A stretch of DNA of 43,825 bases. Origin: Myxococcales bacterium. GTDB taxonomy: Bacteria > Myxococcota_A > Bradymonadia > UBA7976 > UBA1532. The position numbers were made by a program, and so were the translations under genes. The stretch is taken from assembly GCA_009692505.1 (NCBI GenBank), contig SHZC01000013.1, positions 1 to 43,825 of the forward strand, in the 5' to 3' direction. The notes under the pieces were generated by a model. It was not told the DNA's origin. It searched no databases and was given only the letters and a program-made list of their open reading frames with translations. Numbering within the stretch: the first letter of the stretch is position 1; each line of letters begins with the position of its first letter. Below are positions 26,106 to 33,546 of this stretch, in pieces.

Positions 26106-27146
26106 ATGGCCCGAGGACTCGCGACCTCCGCGCAGATCGTCGTGAACGCGGACACCCCGGCCTCGCTCGACGCCGCCTTGACCCACGTCTCGGCTTTCCT
26201 GGACGCGGAGCCCGGCGCTGAGGCCACCGTGCGCGTCGTCTACGTCGAGGGCCTGCGAAACGGACTCGCCACGGCCCGGCACCTCGCCTTCGCCCGCCGG
26301 CATCTCGGGTCCGTCTCGACGTTTGTTCCGGTCTGCGTGCCCGGCAGCCCACCCCACGCTCAGCTCGCACGCTTCGCCAGCCCCCCGAACTGCCACGACT
26401 GTGTCCTGTACCAGGGCCACGCTTGCCAGGGCTTCGGCTTCGAGGCGCAGCCCTTCGAGGGGCTGACGGCGGGCCCCGCGCTCCTGCCCGTCGATAGGCC
26501 GGCCTCTACCTTCCGAAACGAGGACTTCCGGGCCCAGACGCCGGTTTGTTATTGGCGGCCCGAGGCTGAGGTCGTCGCGCAGATCGCGATGTGGATACGG
26601 GCCGCCGGGGGCAGTGTCTGGGACGTCGGTGGCGCGAACGGCTACCTCTCTGGACTTCTGGCGCAGGCCTTCGGGCTTACGGCCACGATCGTCGATCCGC
26701 TCTCCTGCTACCCCACGCCCGAGGGCACACGTCGGATCGTGGCGGACGTCCGAACCCTCTTTCCGCCCCCCCCGGACGCGCTGCTCATCTCCTGGCCACC
26801 GACGGGCGACGGCTTTCGGGATGTGGTCAAGAGGCTGCGACCCGCGGTCGTGATCTACGCGCGCGATCAGGCTGGACACTGCGGCCGGACACCCGGTCAC
26901 CGGCGCGTCCGGGCAAGGGCGAGCGGCTTGGAGATTGAGGCCTTTGACGTCGACGACTTCGCCCGGATGGCGGGCTACCGTCGGGTCTATCTTCGGGAGG
27001 TCCAATGCCGTCGAGACGGGCCCGAAGAACGATCGGGCTTGCTGGAGATCCGGGCGACCGCCGCGGCCCGCGAACGATACCGTACGCTGGGGGCTTCCAA
27101 GCCGGCCTCACCTCCAGATAAGGCCGATCGCCCCGCGCAGGAGTGA
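26106..27146 (+). CDS. putative SAM-dependent methyltransferase-like protein
   Basis: 346 residues, starting 3 bp after the leucine dehydrogenase stop. The N-terminal half (1-155) is unassigned and holds a Cys-rich segment NCHDCVLYQGHACQG that could bind a metal. From about 175 a Rossmann-type core appears with WDVGGANGYLSGLLA as motif I and TIVDP closing strand 2, then DALLISWPP, as in class I methyltransferases. The C-terminal half of the core is short and degenerate, so activity is uncertain. The end overlaps the convergent S26 peptidase gene by 39 bp. Confidence 0.55.
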   Translation: MARGLATSAQIVVNADTPASLDAALTHVSAFLDAEPGAEATVRVVYVEGLRNGLATARHLAFARRHLGSVSTFVPVCVPGSPPHAQLARFASPPNCHDCVLYQGHACQGFGFEAQPFEGLTAGPALLPVDRPASTFRNEDFRAQTPVCYWRPEAEVVAQIAMWIRAAGGSVWDVGGANGYLSGLLAQAFGLTATIVDPLSCYPTPEGTRRIVADVRTLFPPPPDALLISWPPTGDGFRDVVKRLRPAVVIYARDQAGHCGRTPGHRRVRARASGLEIEAFDVDDFARMAGYRRVYLREVQCRRDGPEERSGLLEIRATAAARERYRTLGASKPASPPDKADRPAQE

Positions 27147-27509
27147 GCGCGGCAGGGCCGTCAGGCGTCTCGGCACAAACCGCCGCCCGTCCCGCTCGAC
27201 CAAGGCCACGCAGGCCTTCACCGCGTCGACCTCGACGAAGCCATCGGTGAGGGGCAAGGCGTCGCCCTTCAACCAGAGCCTCGATCCGACTCGGAGCACG
27301 ACCCGGTGCAGAGACTCTGCGCCGTTCTGCTGGACCCAGACGATGTCAAGCCACCGGGGTGCGCGGCGAACGAGGACGACACGATCCCCGTGTCGGATCG
27401 CCGGCCTCATGCTCTGCCCGAGCGCGCGCAACATCACCGACTCACCACGCGAGAGCTGGACCTCGGCGAGCTCATCGAGGGCCAGAGCGAAACGAGCTTC
27501 GTCGAACAT
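27108..27509 (-). CDS. small S24/S26-fold peptidase of SipW (Ser/His) type, RiPP operon
   Basis: 133 residues. The signal-peptidase core is clear: GQSMRPAIRHGDRVVL with nucleophile Ser33, then SLHRVVLRV with His68 where Gram-negative enzymes have Lys, and LWLKGDA with Asp83. Ser/His/Asp is the pattern of SipW/Sec11-type S26B peptidases. Unlike those, it has no membrane helix, so it probably acts in the cytoplasm. It starts 5 bp after the radical SAM stop and is the last gene of the operon, so removal of the precursor leader is the natural hypothesis. It could instead be a regulator using the fold. Confidence 0.8.
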   Translation of the reverse strand: MFDEARFALALDELAEVQLSRGESVMLRALGQSMRPAIRHGDRVVLVRRAPRWLDIVWVQQNGAESLHRVVLRVGSRLWLKGDALPLTDGFVEVDAVKACVALVERDGRRFVPRRLTALPRSLLRGAIGLIWR

Positions 27510-27514
27510 CGTTT

Positions 27515-28771
27515 TCAGCCGCGCGGCTCTTCGATGTTCAGAAGCCCACCGAGCGTGCGTGGCGACAGCTGGTCTCGCTGTTTGGTCTGACCGGCGCTAC
27601 GGGCGGCCCACTGCCGCTCGGCATAGGAAGGCCCAAGCTCCTCGAAGAGCGCCGTGGCCTCGGGCGTATCGGGCGCGGGGATGGGTCGCCCCTCTTCCAC
27701 GCAGGCGTGAACGTACTCGAGCGCGGCCATCGTGAGGTGCGTGCGCTCGCAGACGTACGCGCTGCGGCGGCCCGCGTCCCCGGTCTCCGCGTGGGAGAGC
27801 CCCGGGCAGTACCCGCACTTGCCGTGGAAGGTGCAACCGCCGCAGTCCCCCAGATAGCTGGCCCGACGAATCTCGCGCTGCCGAGCGGTCGCGTCCCGGC
27901 CCGGCTCGCCCCACCAGAGCTCCGCGAAGCCGTGGTCACGAAGCTGGCCGACGGGATCACGCCAGTTGATGCAGGGGTACAAGGTGCCGTCCGGAGAGAT
28001 ATACGCGCTGGCCGTGCCCGCCGAGCACGTCACCCGGTCGCTCGGGGTCTCGCCCAGTTCGTCAAGAGGCTTGACCTCTTTGGCGACGGCCTCGAAGCCC
28101 CGCATCACGCCGAGGATTCGGTCGGTCGAGTGCGCGCCGATGGTGCACAGCCCGAAGTCTGCCCCGTCGTCGGGCACGATGTGCGCGTCGCTCTCCCAGT
28201 CCGCCCCGAGCTCTTTGGCGAGCACGCCGACGCCCTGATAGCCCTTGCGATTGTGGACCATGAGCGGCGTCTTCAGGCCCACGGCGACCCCCCGCGCCCG
28301 CAGGCGGCGAGCGGCGTCAATGGTCTTCTGGTGGCTGCCGGCGATGCGGGTGATGGCCTCGTGCTCGGCCGCGTCGACCGAGTAGAGGGACATGGCGACC
28401 TTGGAGACGCCGACCTCCGCGAGCGCGTCGGCGAGCGCGTCGTCGATGAAGTTGCCGTGGGTATTGATCTTGACGTCGAACTGGCGCGCTCGGGCGGCCC
28501 GAATGATGTCGAGGGCGTCCTTTCGCAGGAAGAGGTCGCCGCCCGACAATAGGAGGAAGAGCGTTCCGGCCGCGGAGAGCTCATCGAGGATGCGTACGCC
28601 CTCCTCGAGGGTCAGCTCGTCCTGGCGCCGCTCGAGCAGGTAGCAGTGCACGCACTGGTGGTCACACCGCCACGTCAGATCCCACTGGACGAAGAGGGGG
28701 ATGGCCCGCTGGATGGCGTGCCCGAAAAATGAGCCCATGACTCCGGCTTCGTTTGAACCCCACTCAGCCAT
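27515..28771 (-). CDS. radical SAM/SPASM peptide-modifying enzyme
   Basis: 418 residues. The radical SAM cluster site CDHQCVHC (Cys36, 40, 43) lies in a TIM-barrel of usual length (LLLSGGDLFLRKD is the GGE-like SAM motif). The C-terminal SPASM region has Cys 249, 267, 310, 313, 319, 322 and 341 (CX2CX5CX2C core), enough for two auxiliary Fe-S clusters. Such enzymes make Cys thioether, C-C or related links in ribosomal peptides. ATG 28771 has an AAGGAGG ribosome site; the next ATG is 28738. The 5' end overlaps the kinase gene by 97 bp. The likely substrate is the 59-residue peptide at 29576-29755. Confidence 0.92.
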   Translation of the reverse strand: MAEWGSNEAGVMGSFFGHAIQRAIPLFVQWDLTWRCDHQCVHCYLLERRQDELTLEEGVRILDELSAAGTLFLLLSGGDLFLRKDALDIIRAARARQFDVKINTHGNFIDDALADALAEVGVSKVAMSLYSVDAAEHEAITRIAGSHQKTIDAARRLRARGVAVGLKTPLMVHNRKGYQGVGVLAKELGADWESDAHIVPDDGADFGLCTIGAHSTDRILGVMRGFEAVAKEVKPLDELGETPSDRVTCSAGTASAYISPDGTLYPCINWRDPVGQLRDHGFAELWWGEPGRDATARQREIRRASYLGDCGGCTFHGKCGYCPGLSHAETGDAGRRSAYVCERTHLTMAALEYVHACVEEGRPIPAPDTPEATALFEELGPSYAERQWAARSAGQTKQRDQLSPRTLGGLLNIEEPRG

Positions 28772-29562
28772 GACCCCTCCTTCGGGAAGTGGAGGCGCGC
28801 GCAACGGACGGCCAAAGCGACGTCGCAGCTCCAAGTAAACACTGATGCGCGGGCGCGGGGCCCGGATTCATGGGACATGACGCAAGCGAGAAGCGCGGCG
28901 GCGGCGTCGGCCGGAGCGCAGGGTCGAAGCTCCGCGAAGGAAGCCTTGACCGGCAGTGCCAAGAGGTCCAAGACCCCGTCGCTCGGCTCGAAGCTCCGCG
29001 AGCGGCCCTCGCTCCAAAACGGCGTGCCGAAGACCCTGGGCTGATGATCGACGAGGCGCACGATCACGGCCTCATCGGCGAAGACCCGGGCCCAGCCAGG
29101 GGCCCTCGACAGCGTGCTCTTGCCTTGGCCGCTCCGGCCCGGCACGAGGAAGACGCAGCCGCGTCCATCCTCACCGGCCATGGCGTGCACCATCGCGCCG
29201 CCGCGGCTCTCCAAGGCCCCCTGAAGCGTCAGCTCAACGGCCGCCTCGATGGCACCCAGGCTGCCATCGACCGCGGCGATGGCGTGGGTCCGAGGGGCGT
29301 CGAGTCCGAAGGCGAGATCGGTGCGGCCGTATTTGAAGACCGGCTTGAAGCCGCGCTGCGAGGGCAGGTCGAGGTCGCCGGGCGCAGCATGGGTCTTCGT
29401 CAGGCTCAGGACGATCTGCGCGTCGAAGGGCCGGTGCTCGAAGAACGGCGCCCAGGACTCTCGAAGCGGGGACACGGCAAGGGCGGTCTCGGCGTCGGTG
29501 GGCACAAGCTCAAGCCTCAGGCCCCCGAGATACAGGAAGGGTGGTAGATCGGCTCCGCTCAT
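28675..29562 (-). CDS. HPr kinase-like protein of the RiPP operon
   Basis: 295 residues. The HprK C-terminal kinase fold is visible: AMVHA (His126), the P-loop GRSGQGKST (142-150), VFADEAVIVR (acidic pair 163-164) and VFGTPFWSE. The N-terminal 110 residues differ from HprK of sugar regulation. Related kinases occur with PqqD-like proteins in uncharacterised peptide systems, and lasso-peptide kinases of this fold phosphorylate the C-terminal Ser of their precursor. The precursor here also ends in Ser. ATG 29562 starts 13 bp after the precursor stop; the last 32 codons overlap the radical SAM gene in another frame, and the true domain may end near residue 265. Confidence 0.85.
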   Translation of the reverse strand: MSGADLPPFLYLGGLRLELVPTDAETALAVSPLRESWAPFFEHRPFDAQIVLSLTKTHAAPGDLDLPSQRGFKPVFKYGRTDLAFGLDAPRTHAIAAVDGSLGAIEAAVELTLQGALESRGGAMVHAMAGEDGRGCVFLVPGRSGQGKSTLSRAPGWARVFADEAVIVRLVDHQPRVFGTPFWSEGRSRSFEPSDGVLDLLALPVKASFAELRPCAPADAAAALLACVMSHESGPRARASVFTWSCDVALAVRCARLHFPKEGSWLSGVQTKPESWAHFSGTPSSGPSPSSSSGI

Positions 29563-29575
29563 CCCGGGGCTCGAC

Positions 29576-29755
29576 TTAGGAGCGCATCGTGCAGAAGGCC
29601 GGCGGGGCGGGCGCGAGATTGAGGCAGCCGGCGCAGGAGAGTGCCTGCCGCTCGAAGGCCGCGCTCGTATCGAAGCCGGGCTTGACGTAGGGCTTTCTCG
29701 AGGTCGGCTGCGAGAGACCTGCGGACGGCGGCGACTTTTCAGAGGTAGTGGACAT
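29576..29755 (-). CDS. candidate RiPP precursor peptide, 59 residues
   Basis: Starts at ATG 29755 with AGGAG eight bases upstream. The leader-like part (1-40) is Ser/Pro/Lys-rich and then carries KPYVKPGFDTSAAFERQALS, a tyrosine-Pro-aromatic pattern common in short peptides encoded beside PqqD proteins. The C-terminal part, the probable core, is SCAGCLNLAPAPPAFCTMRS with Cys 41, 44 and 55 and a terminal Ser. It has no signal peptide or membrane helix. It lies between the PqqD gene and the kinase gene, as precursors usually do. Cys residues are plausible sites for radical SAM thioether formation, and the terminal Ser for phosphorylation. The modification itself is not deducible. Confidence 0.8.
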   Translation of the reverse strand: MSTTSEKSPPSAGLSQPTSRKPYVKPGFDTSAAFERQALSCAGCLNLAPAPPAFCTMRS

Positions 29756-29858
29756 CGTTGGAACTCCTGCGCCGGGCGTGACGTGTTGTGGACCCCGACG
29801 ATTCGGAGTGTATCCCACGGTTCGCCCATAGTTCGTAAAAAGACGCTGTTCCCGCGGC

Positions 29859-30134
29859 TCAACGCCAAGAGAGGAAGCCGGCGGTTTCGAGTGAGCTCAG
29901 GAACTCACGGACATCGATCCGAGCGACCTCGAGCTCGACCTCATACTCGGCGACGAGGATTGCGGCGAGCTCGTCCTCGGTGTGCCGCGCCTCGCAGATG
30001 AGCTGCCAGAGGCGGGTACCCACGGCGTTGCAGATCTTCAGCTCGTCGGCGGAGGGATGCAGCAGCAAGGCCGACGCGTCGAGGACGCGGGAGGCGACGG
30101 CGCGGGCCGGGAGGGCAATCCTGGGAGTTGTCAT
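29859..30134 (-). CDS. PqqD-like peptide chaperone (RiPP recognition element)
   Basis: 91 residues, the PqqD size. The pattern of strand-strand-helices (ASRVLDASALLLHPSADE, NAVGTRLWQLI, then a helix with VREFLSSLETAGFL) is that of the winged-helix RiPP recognition element, which binds the leader and delivers it to the modifying enzyme. ATG 30134 lies 21 bp after etfA, so it is probably read from the etf transcript as well. A 103-bp gap separates it from the precursor, enough for a separate promoter or an RNA processing site; I see no convincing hexamers there. Confidence 0.85.
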   Translation of the reverse strand: MTTPRIALPARAVASRVLDASALLLHPSADELKICNAVGTRLWQLICEARHTEDELAAILVAEYEVELEVARIDVREFLSSLETAGFLSWR

Positions 30135-30155
30135 CGGCGCGCGAACCCTCTCCGC

Positions 30156-31127
30156 TCAGCCCTTGCGCGCGGCCAGCTTCTCGGTCAGCTCGGGCATGAC
30201 GGAGAACAGATCGGCGACGAGCCCATAATCCGCCACCTGGAAGATGGGGGCGTCGGCGTCTTTGTTGATGGCGACGATGGTCTTGCTGCCCTTCATCCCG
30301 GCGAGGTGCTGGATGGCGCCGCTGATGCCGACGGCGATGTAGAGCTTCGGCGCCACGACCTTGCCGGTCTGTCCGACCTGCCAGTCGTTCGGGACCCAGC
30401 CCGCATCGACGACGGCCCGCGAGGCTCCGACGGCGGCGCCGAGCGTATCGGCGAGCTTCTCGACAATCTTGAAGTTCGCGGCCTCCTTCAGGCCACGCCC
30501 CCCCGAGACCACGACGCTCGCGTCGGTCAACGCCGGTCGGCTCGACTCCACGGCCTCGAGCCCGACGTAGGTCATGCGCAGCTTGGCCTCGTCAACGGTC
30601 GCTTTGACCACGACGACCGGCGAGGTCGTGCCGGTCGGCTCGGCCAAGGCGAACTCCGTCGGCCGAACGCTGAGGACGTGCACGGGCGTATTGATCTTGA
30701 CGTGGGCGATCACGTTGCCGGCCCACATCGGCCGTTTGTAGATGAGCGCGCCGGCTTCACCGGTAATCGCCAGGACGTCGGCGGCCATACCCGCGCCGAG
30801 TCGGGCGGCGACGCGGGGCAAGACGTCCTTCGCGATGGCCGTGGTCGCGGCGATGACGAACTTCGCGCCGGACGCGGCGGCGGCGAAGGCCTGAGCATAA
30901 GCCTGCGCGGTGTAGTTCAGGAGCGCGGGGTGCTCGAGGATCACGACGCGCGCGGCACCGTAGCCGTTGAGCTGCGCGCCGAGGCCCTCGATGCCCTGAC
31001 CGGCCACCACGATGTCGAAGGTCGCGCCCGTCTTTTGGGCGAGCTGCCGGGCGGCGGTGAGCGCGTGAAGGGTGGCCTTGACGATCTTGCCCGCCTGCTG
31101 TTCGGCCAGAACGATGATTTCAGACAT
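30156..31127 (-). CDS. etfA: electron transfer flavoprotein alpha subunit
   Basis: 323 residues, usual length. The FAD domain signature is intact: [44 protein letters not shown] and [11 protein letters not shown]. With EtfB it accepts electrons from acyl-CoA dehydrogenases and passes them to a membrane quinone reductase. It starts 15 bp after etfB. Confidence 0.97.
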   Translation of the reverse strand: MSEIIVLAEQQAGKIVKATLHALTAARQLAQKTGATFDIVVAGQGIEGLGAQLNGYGAARVVILEHPALLNYTAQAYAQAFAAAASGAKFVIAATTAIAKDVLPRVAARLGAGMAADVLAITGEAGALIYKRPMWAGNVIAHVKINTPVHVLSVRPTEFALAEPTGTTSPVVVVKATVDEAKLRMTYVGLEAVESSRPALTDASVVVSGGRGLKEAANFKIVEKLADTLGAAVGASRAVVDAGWVPNDWQVGQTGKVVAPKLYIAVGISGAIQHLAGMKGSKTIVAINKDADAPIFQVADYGLVADLFSVMPELTEKLAARKG

Positions 31128-31142
31128 TTTTCTGCCCCTGCC

Positions 31143-31901
31143 TTAGATGCACTTGGCTTCGGTCGCGAGCTTCTCGATGAGCTCCTCGACGGTCTTTACT
31201 TTGACGCCGGCCGTCCGGCCCGGAGGGGGCTCGAAGGCGACGGTCGTGACCTTCAGGGTCATATCCACGCCGAGCTCGGCGGGCGTCACCTCGGTCAGCG
31301 GCTTCTTCTTGGCCTTCATGATGCCCGGCAGGCTGGCGTATCGCGGCTCGTTGAGTCGGAGATCCGTGGTGACCACGGCCGGAAACGTGAGCGACACCGT
31401 CTCGACGCCGCCGTCCACTTCGCGCTGGACGCGCGCGCCTTTATTGCCTTCGGTCAGCTCGAACTTGTAGGCGAAGGTGGCCTGCGGCCAGCCGAGGTAC
31501 TCCGCGAGGAGCTGCGCCACCTGATTATTGTCGCCGTCGATGGCCTGCTTGCCGAGCAGCACGAGGTCGGGCTTCTCCTGTTCGCAGAGCTTCATGAGGA
31601 TGCGAGCGACGACGTCGGAGTCGAGCGACTTCTCGTCGGCAGCGACCCGGATGCCTCGATCGGCCCCCATGGCCAGTGCCGTGCGGATCTCCTTGGTCGT
31701 CTCCTCGTCACCGACGGTCACGACGACGATCTCGCTGTCCTCCGTCTTGTCTCGGAGGCGCAAGGCCTCTTCCACGGCGATTTCGCAGAACGGGTTCATC
31801 TTGAAGTCGACGTTGTCAGTCACGATCCCCTGCCGATCAGGCCGAAGCACGATCTTCGAGTTCGGGTCGGTGACCCGCTTGGCGGTCACGAGAATCTTCA
31901 C
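31143..31901 (-). CDS. etfB: electron transfer flavoprotein beta subunit
   Basis: 252 residues, usual length. It has the AMP-binding segment DLVLLGKQAIDGDNNQVAQLL and the family N-terminus MKILVTAKRVTDPNSKI; the recognition-loop region LRLNEPRYASLPGIMKAKKK is intact. It starts within the stop of the TetR gene (ATGA). The tetR-etfB-etfA order recalls fatty-acid degradation operons such as fadR-fadB-etfB-etfA of Bacillus. Confidence 0.97.
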   Translation of the reverse strand: MKILVTAKRVTDPNSKIVLRPDRQGIVTDNVDFKMNPFCEIAVEEALRLRDKTEDSEIVVVTVGDEETTKEIRTALAMGADRGIRVAADEKSLDSDVVARILMKLCEQEKPDLVLLGKQAIDGDNNQVAQLLAEYLGWPQATFAYKFELTEGNKGARVQREVDGGVETVSLTFPAVVTTDLRLNEPRYASLPGIMKAKKKPLTEVTPAELGVDMTLKVTTVAFEPPPGRTAGVKVKTVEELIEKLATEAKCI

Positions 31902-32542
31902 GCGGTCTCTCCTCGAGCAATATCGGTGTTTGTGCGGTGCGCGGTGGACAAGATGCCTCCCGTGCAGAGGTTCCAGATCTCGGTGGCGGCGTCGGCGAGT
32001 TCGTATCGTTCCCGACGCTGTTGGGGCGTAGAGGACCAGACTAGGCTGACTTCGTCCAGCGCCCCGAAGATCACGCGCTTAAGGATGCGTGGGTCAATCG
32101 TCGTGCGGAACTGCCCGGAGGCTCGCCCCTCATCGAGGATGTCCGAGAGCAGGTCAAGATACTCGCCGAACTTCAGAGCCTGGTAGTCGCGCATGAACTT
32201 GGACGACTGCCGCAGCTCGACGGTCAGGACCTTGGCCAGCGCGGGCTCCTCTTCGACGAGTCGGAGGTGCAGCTCGATGAAGCGGTGGAGCTTCTGACCG
32301 GCGGTCAAGCCCTCTCCGAGCCCGCCCCGAAACGTGGCGATGATGTCGTCCATCCGGTCTTCGAAGAGGTTGATGAGCAGGTCATCTTTGCTCTTGAAGT
32401 AGAGGTAGATGGTGCCATCGGCGACTCCGGCCTCCTTGGCGATGTCCGTGACCCGCGCGTGGAAGAAGCCGTGTTGGGCGAAAATGCTGGCGGCGGCATC
32501 GAGGATGCGGCCGCGCTTGTCGTTGGCGGTTTGGCTGACCAT
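31898..32542 (-). CDS. TetR family regulator, FadR-like
   Basis: 214 residues. The N-terminal helix-turn-helix (about 9-56, RGRILDAAASIFAQHGF...GVADGTIYLYFKSKDDLL) is typical of TetR proteins close to the acyl-CoA-responsive FadR of Bacillus. The rest is the ligand-binding helical domain. It is the first gene of the operon with etfBA, so it probably represses that operon until acyl-CoA builds up (inference). A perfect -35 and a palindrome lie just upstream of its ATG, which lacks a ribosome site. Confidence 0.92.
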   Translation of the reverse strand: MVSQTANDKRGRILDAAASIFAQHGFFHARVTDIAKEAGVADGTIYLYFKSKDDLLINLFEDRMDDIIATFRGGLGEGLTAGQKLHRFIELHLRLVEEEPALAKVLTVELRQSSKFMRDYQALKFGEYLDLLSDILDEGRASGQFRTTIDPRILKRVIFGALDEVSLVWSSTPQQRRERYELADAATEIWNLCTGGILSTAHRTNTDIARGETA

Positions 32543-32545
32543 AAA

Positions 32546-32559
32546 TGAACGGTGATTCA
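32546..32559. promoter_or_regulatory. candidate TetR operator
   Basis: Inverted repeat TGAA-N6-TTCA, 14 bp, 3 bp before the tetR ATG and overlapping the proposed -10. Bacillus FadR sites are also TGAAT...ATTCA palindromes. It fits autoregulation but is short and unproved. Confidence 0.35.
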
Positions 32560-32585
32560 GTAGTGCGAGGTCGGCGTGGTGTCAA
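32557..32585 (-). promoter_or_regulatory. promoter of tetR-etfBA
   Basis: Perfect -35 TTGACA (32580-32585), 17-bp spacer and a weak -10 TACTGA (32557-32562) on the minus strand. The transcript would start near 32550, leaving a leader of fewer than 10 nt before ATG 32542, which agrees with the missing ribosome site. Confidence 0.4.
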
Positions 32586-32626
32586 CGTTGCGCCGCCCCT
32601 CCCGTTGGGGTGAGCATGGCGGGATA

Positions 32627-33439
32627 ATGCTCAAGCTCAGCCTGACCCTGCTCCTCGCTGCGTGTGGAGCGAACCCAACGCCTTCGCCCTCAAGTCCGCG
32701 ACCGGAGGCACCGCACGACTTCGCCGCCGAGCTCCGGGCGGCCACGAAGGGCCCGGCCGACGACGACGCGGTCTGCACCTACGCGGTCTTCTCCCCAGGA
32801 GCCCCGAGTCGGAACGCCGATCGGGACGGCCTCGCCCGGGTGAACCTCGCGCTCAGGCGGGAGGGGCTGCCAGACGTGAGCTTGGCCTTGACGGTCGTGC
32901 CCGTCGACGCGGAGTTGCCCCTCTCGCTGCCTCTGCTCATCGACGAGGCCCAAGGCCACGCCGCTGCGCTTCAGGCCGCCTCGCAGGTGACCTTCCTGCG
33001 CTATCGGGGGCCCGCGCTCAAAGACGAGGGACAGCTTCGCGCGCTGCTCGTCGCGGCGGCGGTGACGGCCGAGCACACCTCCGGCGTCGTGACGGATCTG
33101 TCGACCTTGTCCACGCGCTCAGCCAGTGAGCTGCTCACGGCGGCGAAGCAAGACCGCGAGGGCCTCTTCCAGAGCGAAGCCCGCCTCGTCGTTGAAGCCG
33201 CGGGGGACGGCTCTCTGACGTTTCGCACACGGGGGCACGCCAAGTTCGGTCGCCCGGATCTTGAGCACACGGGCGTGAGACCCGAGGCGGCCAAGACGCT
33301 GGGGCCGGAGTTTCAGCGGAGGGTGGAGGTGCTCCGCAACGGACCCTTCATCAAGCCGGGTGAGGCCTTCGAGGGCGCGCCCGCCTTGCCCTGCGCCGGC
33401 ATCAAAGAGACGTACGATCACCTCTGTGTCGCCTACTGA
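32627..33439 (+). CDS. putative lipoprotein of unknown function
   Basis: 270 residues from ATG 32627. The signal is MLKLSLTLLLAACG with lipobox Cys13, followed by a short Pro/Ser linker and a soluble domain of about 235 residues. I do not recognise the domain. It is mixed alpha/beta with an acidic, Ala/Leu-rich middle (LLIDEAQGHAAALQAASQVT). It is divergent from tetR (84 bp) and convergent with truD, separated by a repeat array. Confidence 0.7.
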   Translation: MLKLSLTLLLAACGANPTPSPSSPRPEAPHDFAAELRAATKGPADDDAVCTYAVFSPGAPSRNADRDGLARVNLALRREGLPDVSLALTVVPVDAELPLSLPLLIDEAQGHAAALQAASQVTFLRYRGPALKDEGQLRALLVAAAVTAEHTSGVVTDLSTLSTRSASELLTAAKQDREGLFQSEARLVVEAAGDGSLTFRTRGHAKFGRPDLEHTGVRPEAAKTLGPEFQRRVEVLRNGPFIKPGEAFEGAPALPCAGIKETYDHLCVAY

Positions 33440-33448
33440 GCCCGCACT

Positions 33449-33546
33449 GCGCTCAATGCGCGGCAGTAGCCCCGCCCCGGTCAGCGCTCAATGCGCGGCA
33501 GTAGCCGCCCCGGTCAGCCCTCGATGGGCAGCCGTAGCCGCCCCGG
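33449..33546. repeat. three tandem copies of the truD 3' end
   Basis: Copies begin at 33449, 33484 and 33517 (periods 35 and 33 bp). The first two share 22 identical bases (gcgctcaatgcgcggcagta...). The third is the real truD C-terminus, coding GRLRLPIEG and stop. Copy two keeps an equivalent stop (33481-33483) and reads GRLLPRIER, so the terminal codons and stop of truD were duplicated into the convergent intergenic gap. Confidence 0.75.

Noticed and set aside
25677-27005. 442-codon minus-strand open frame
   Set aside because: Antisense to leucine dehydrogenase and the methyltransferase-like gene; composition is Arg/Gly/Asp shadow-type.
28870-29547. plus-strand 225-codon frame across the RiPP kinase
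   Set aside because: Mirror of the HprK-like kinase, which has the P-loop and fold motifs.
29855-30140. PqqD as part of a pyrroloquinoline quinone pathway
   Set aside because: No pqqA, pqqB, pqqC or pqqE is nearby, and the precursor lacks the PqqA Glu-x3-Tyr core.
29982-32186. 734-codon plus-strand open frame
   Set aside because: It is antisense to etfA, etfB and the TetR gene, which are unmistakable; the frame is open only because of GC-rich codon bias.
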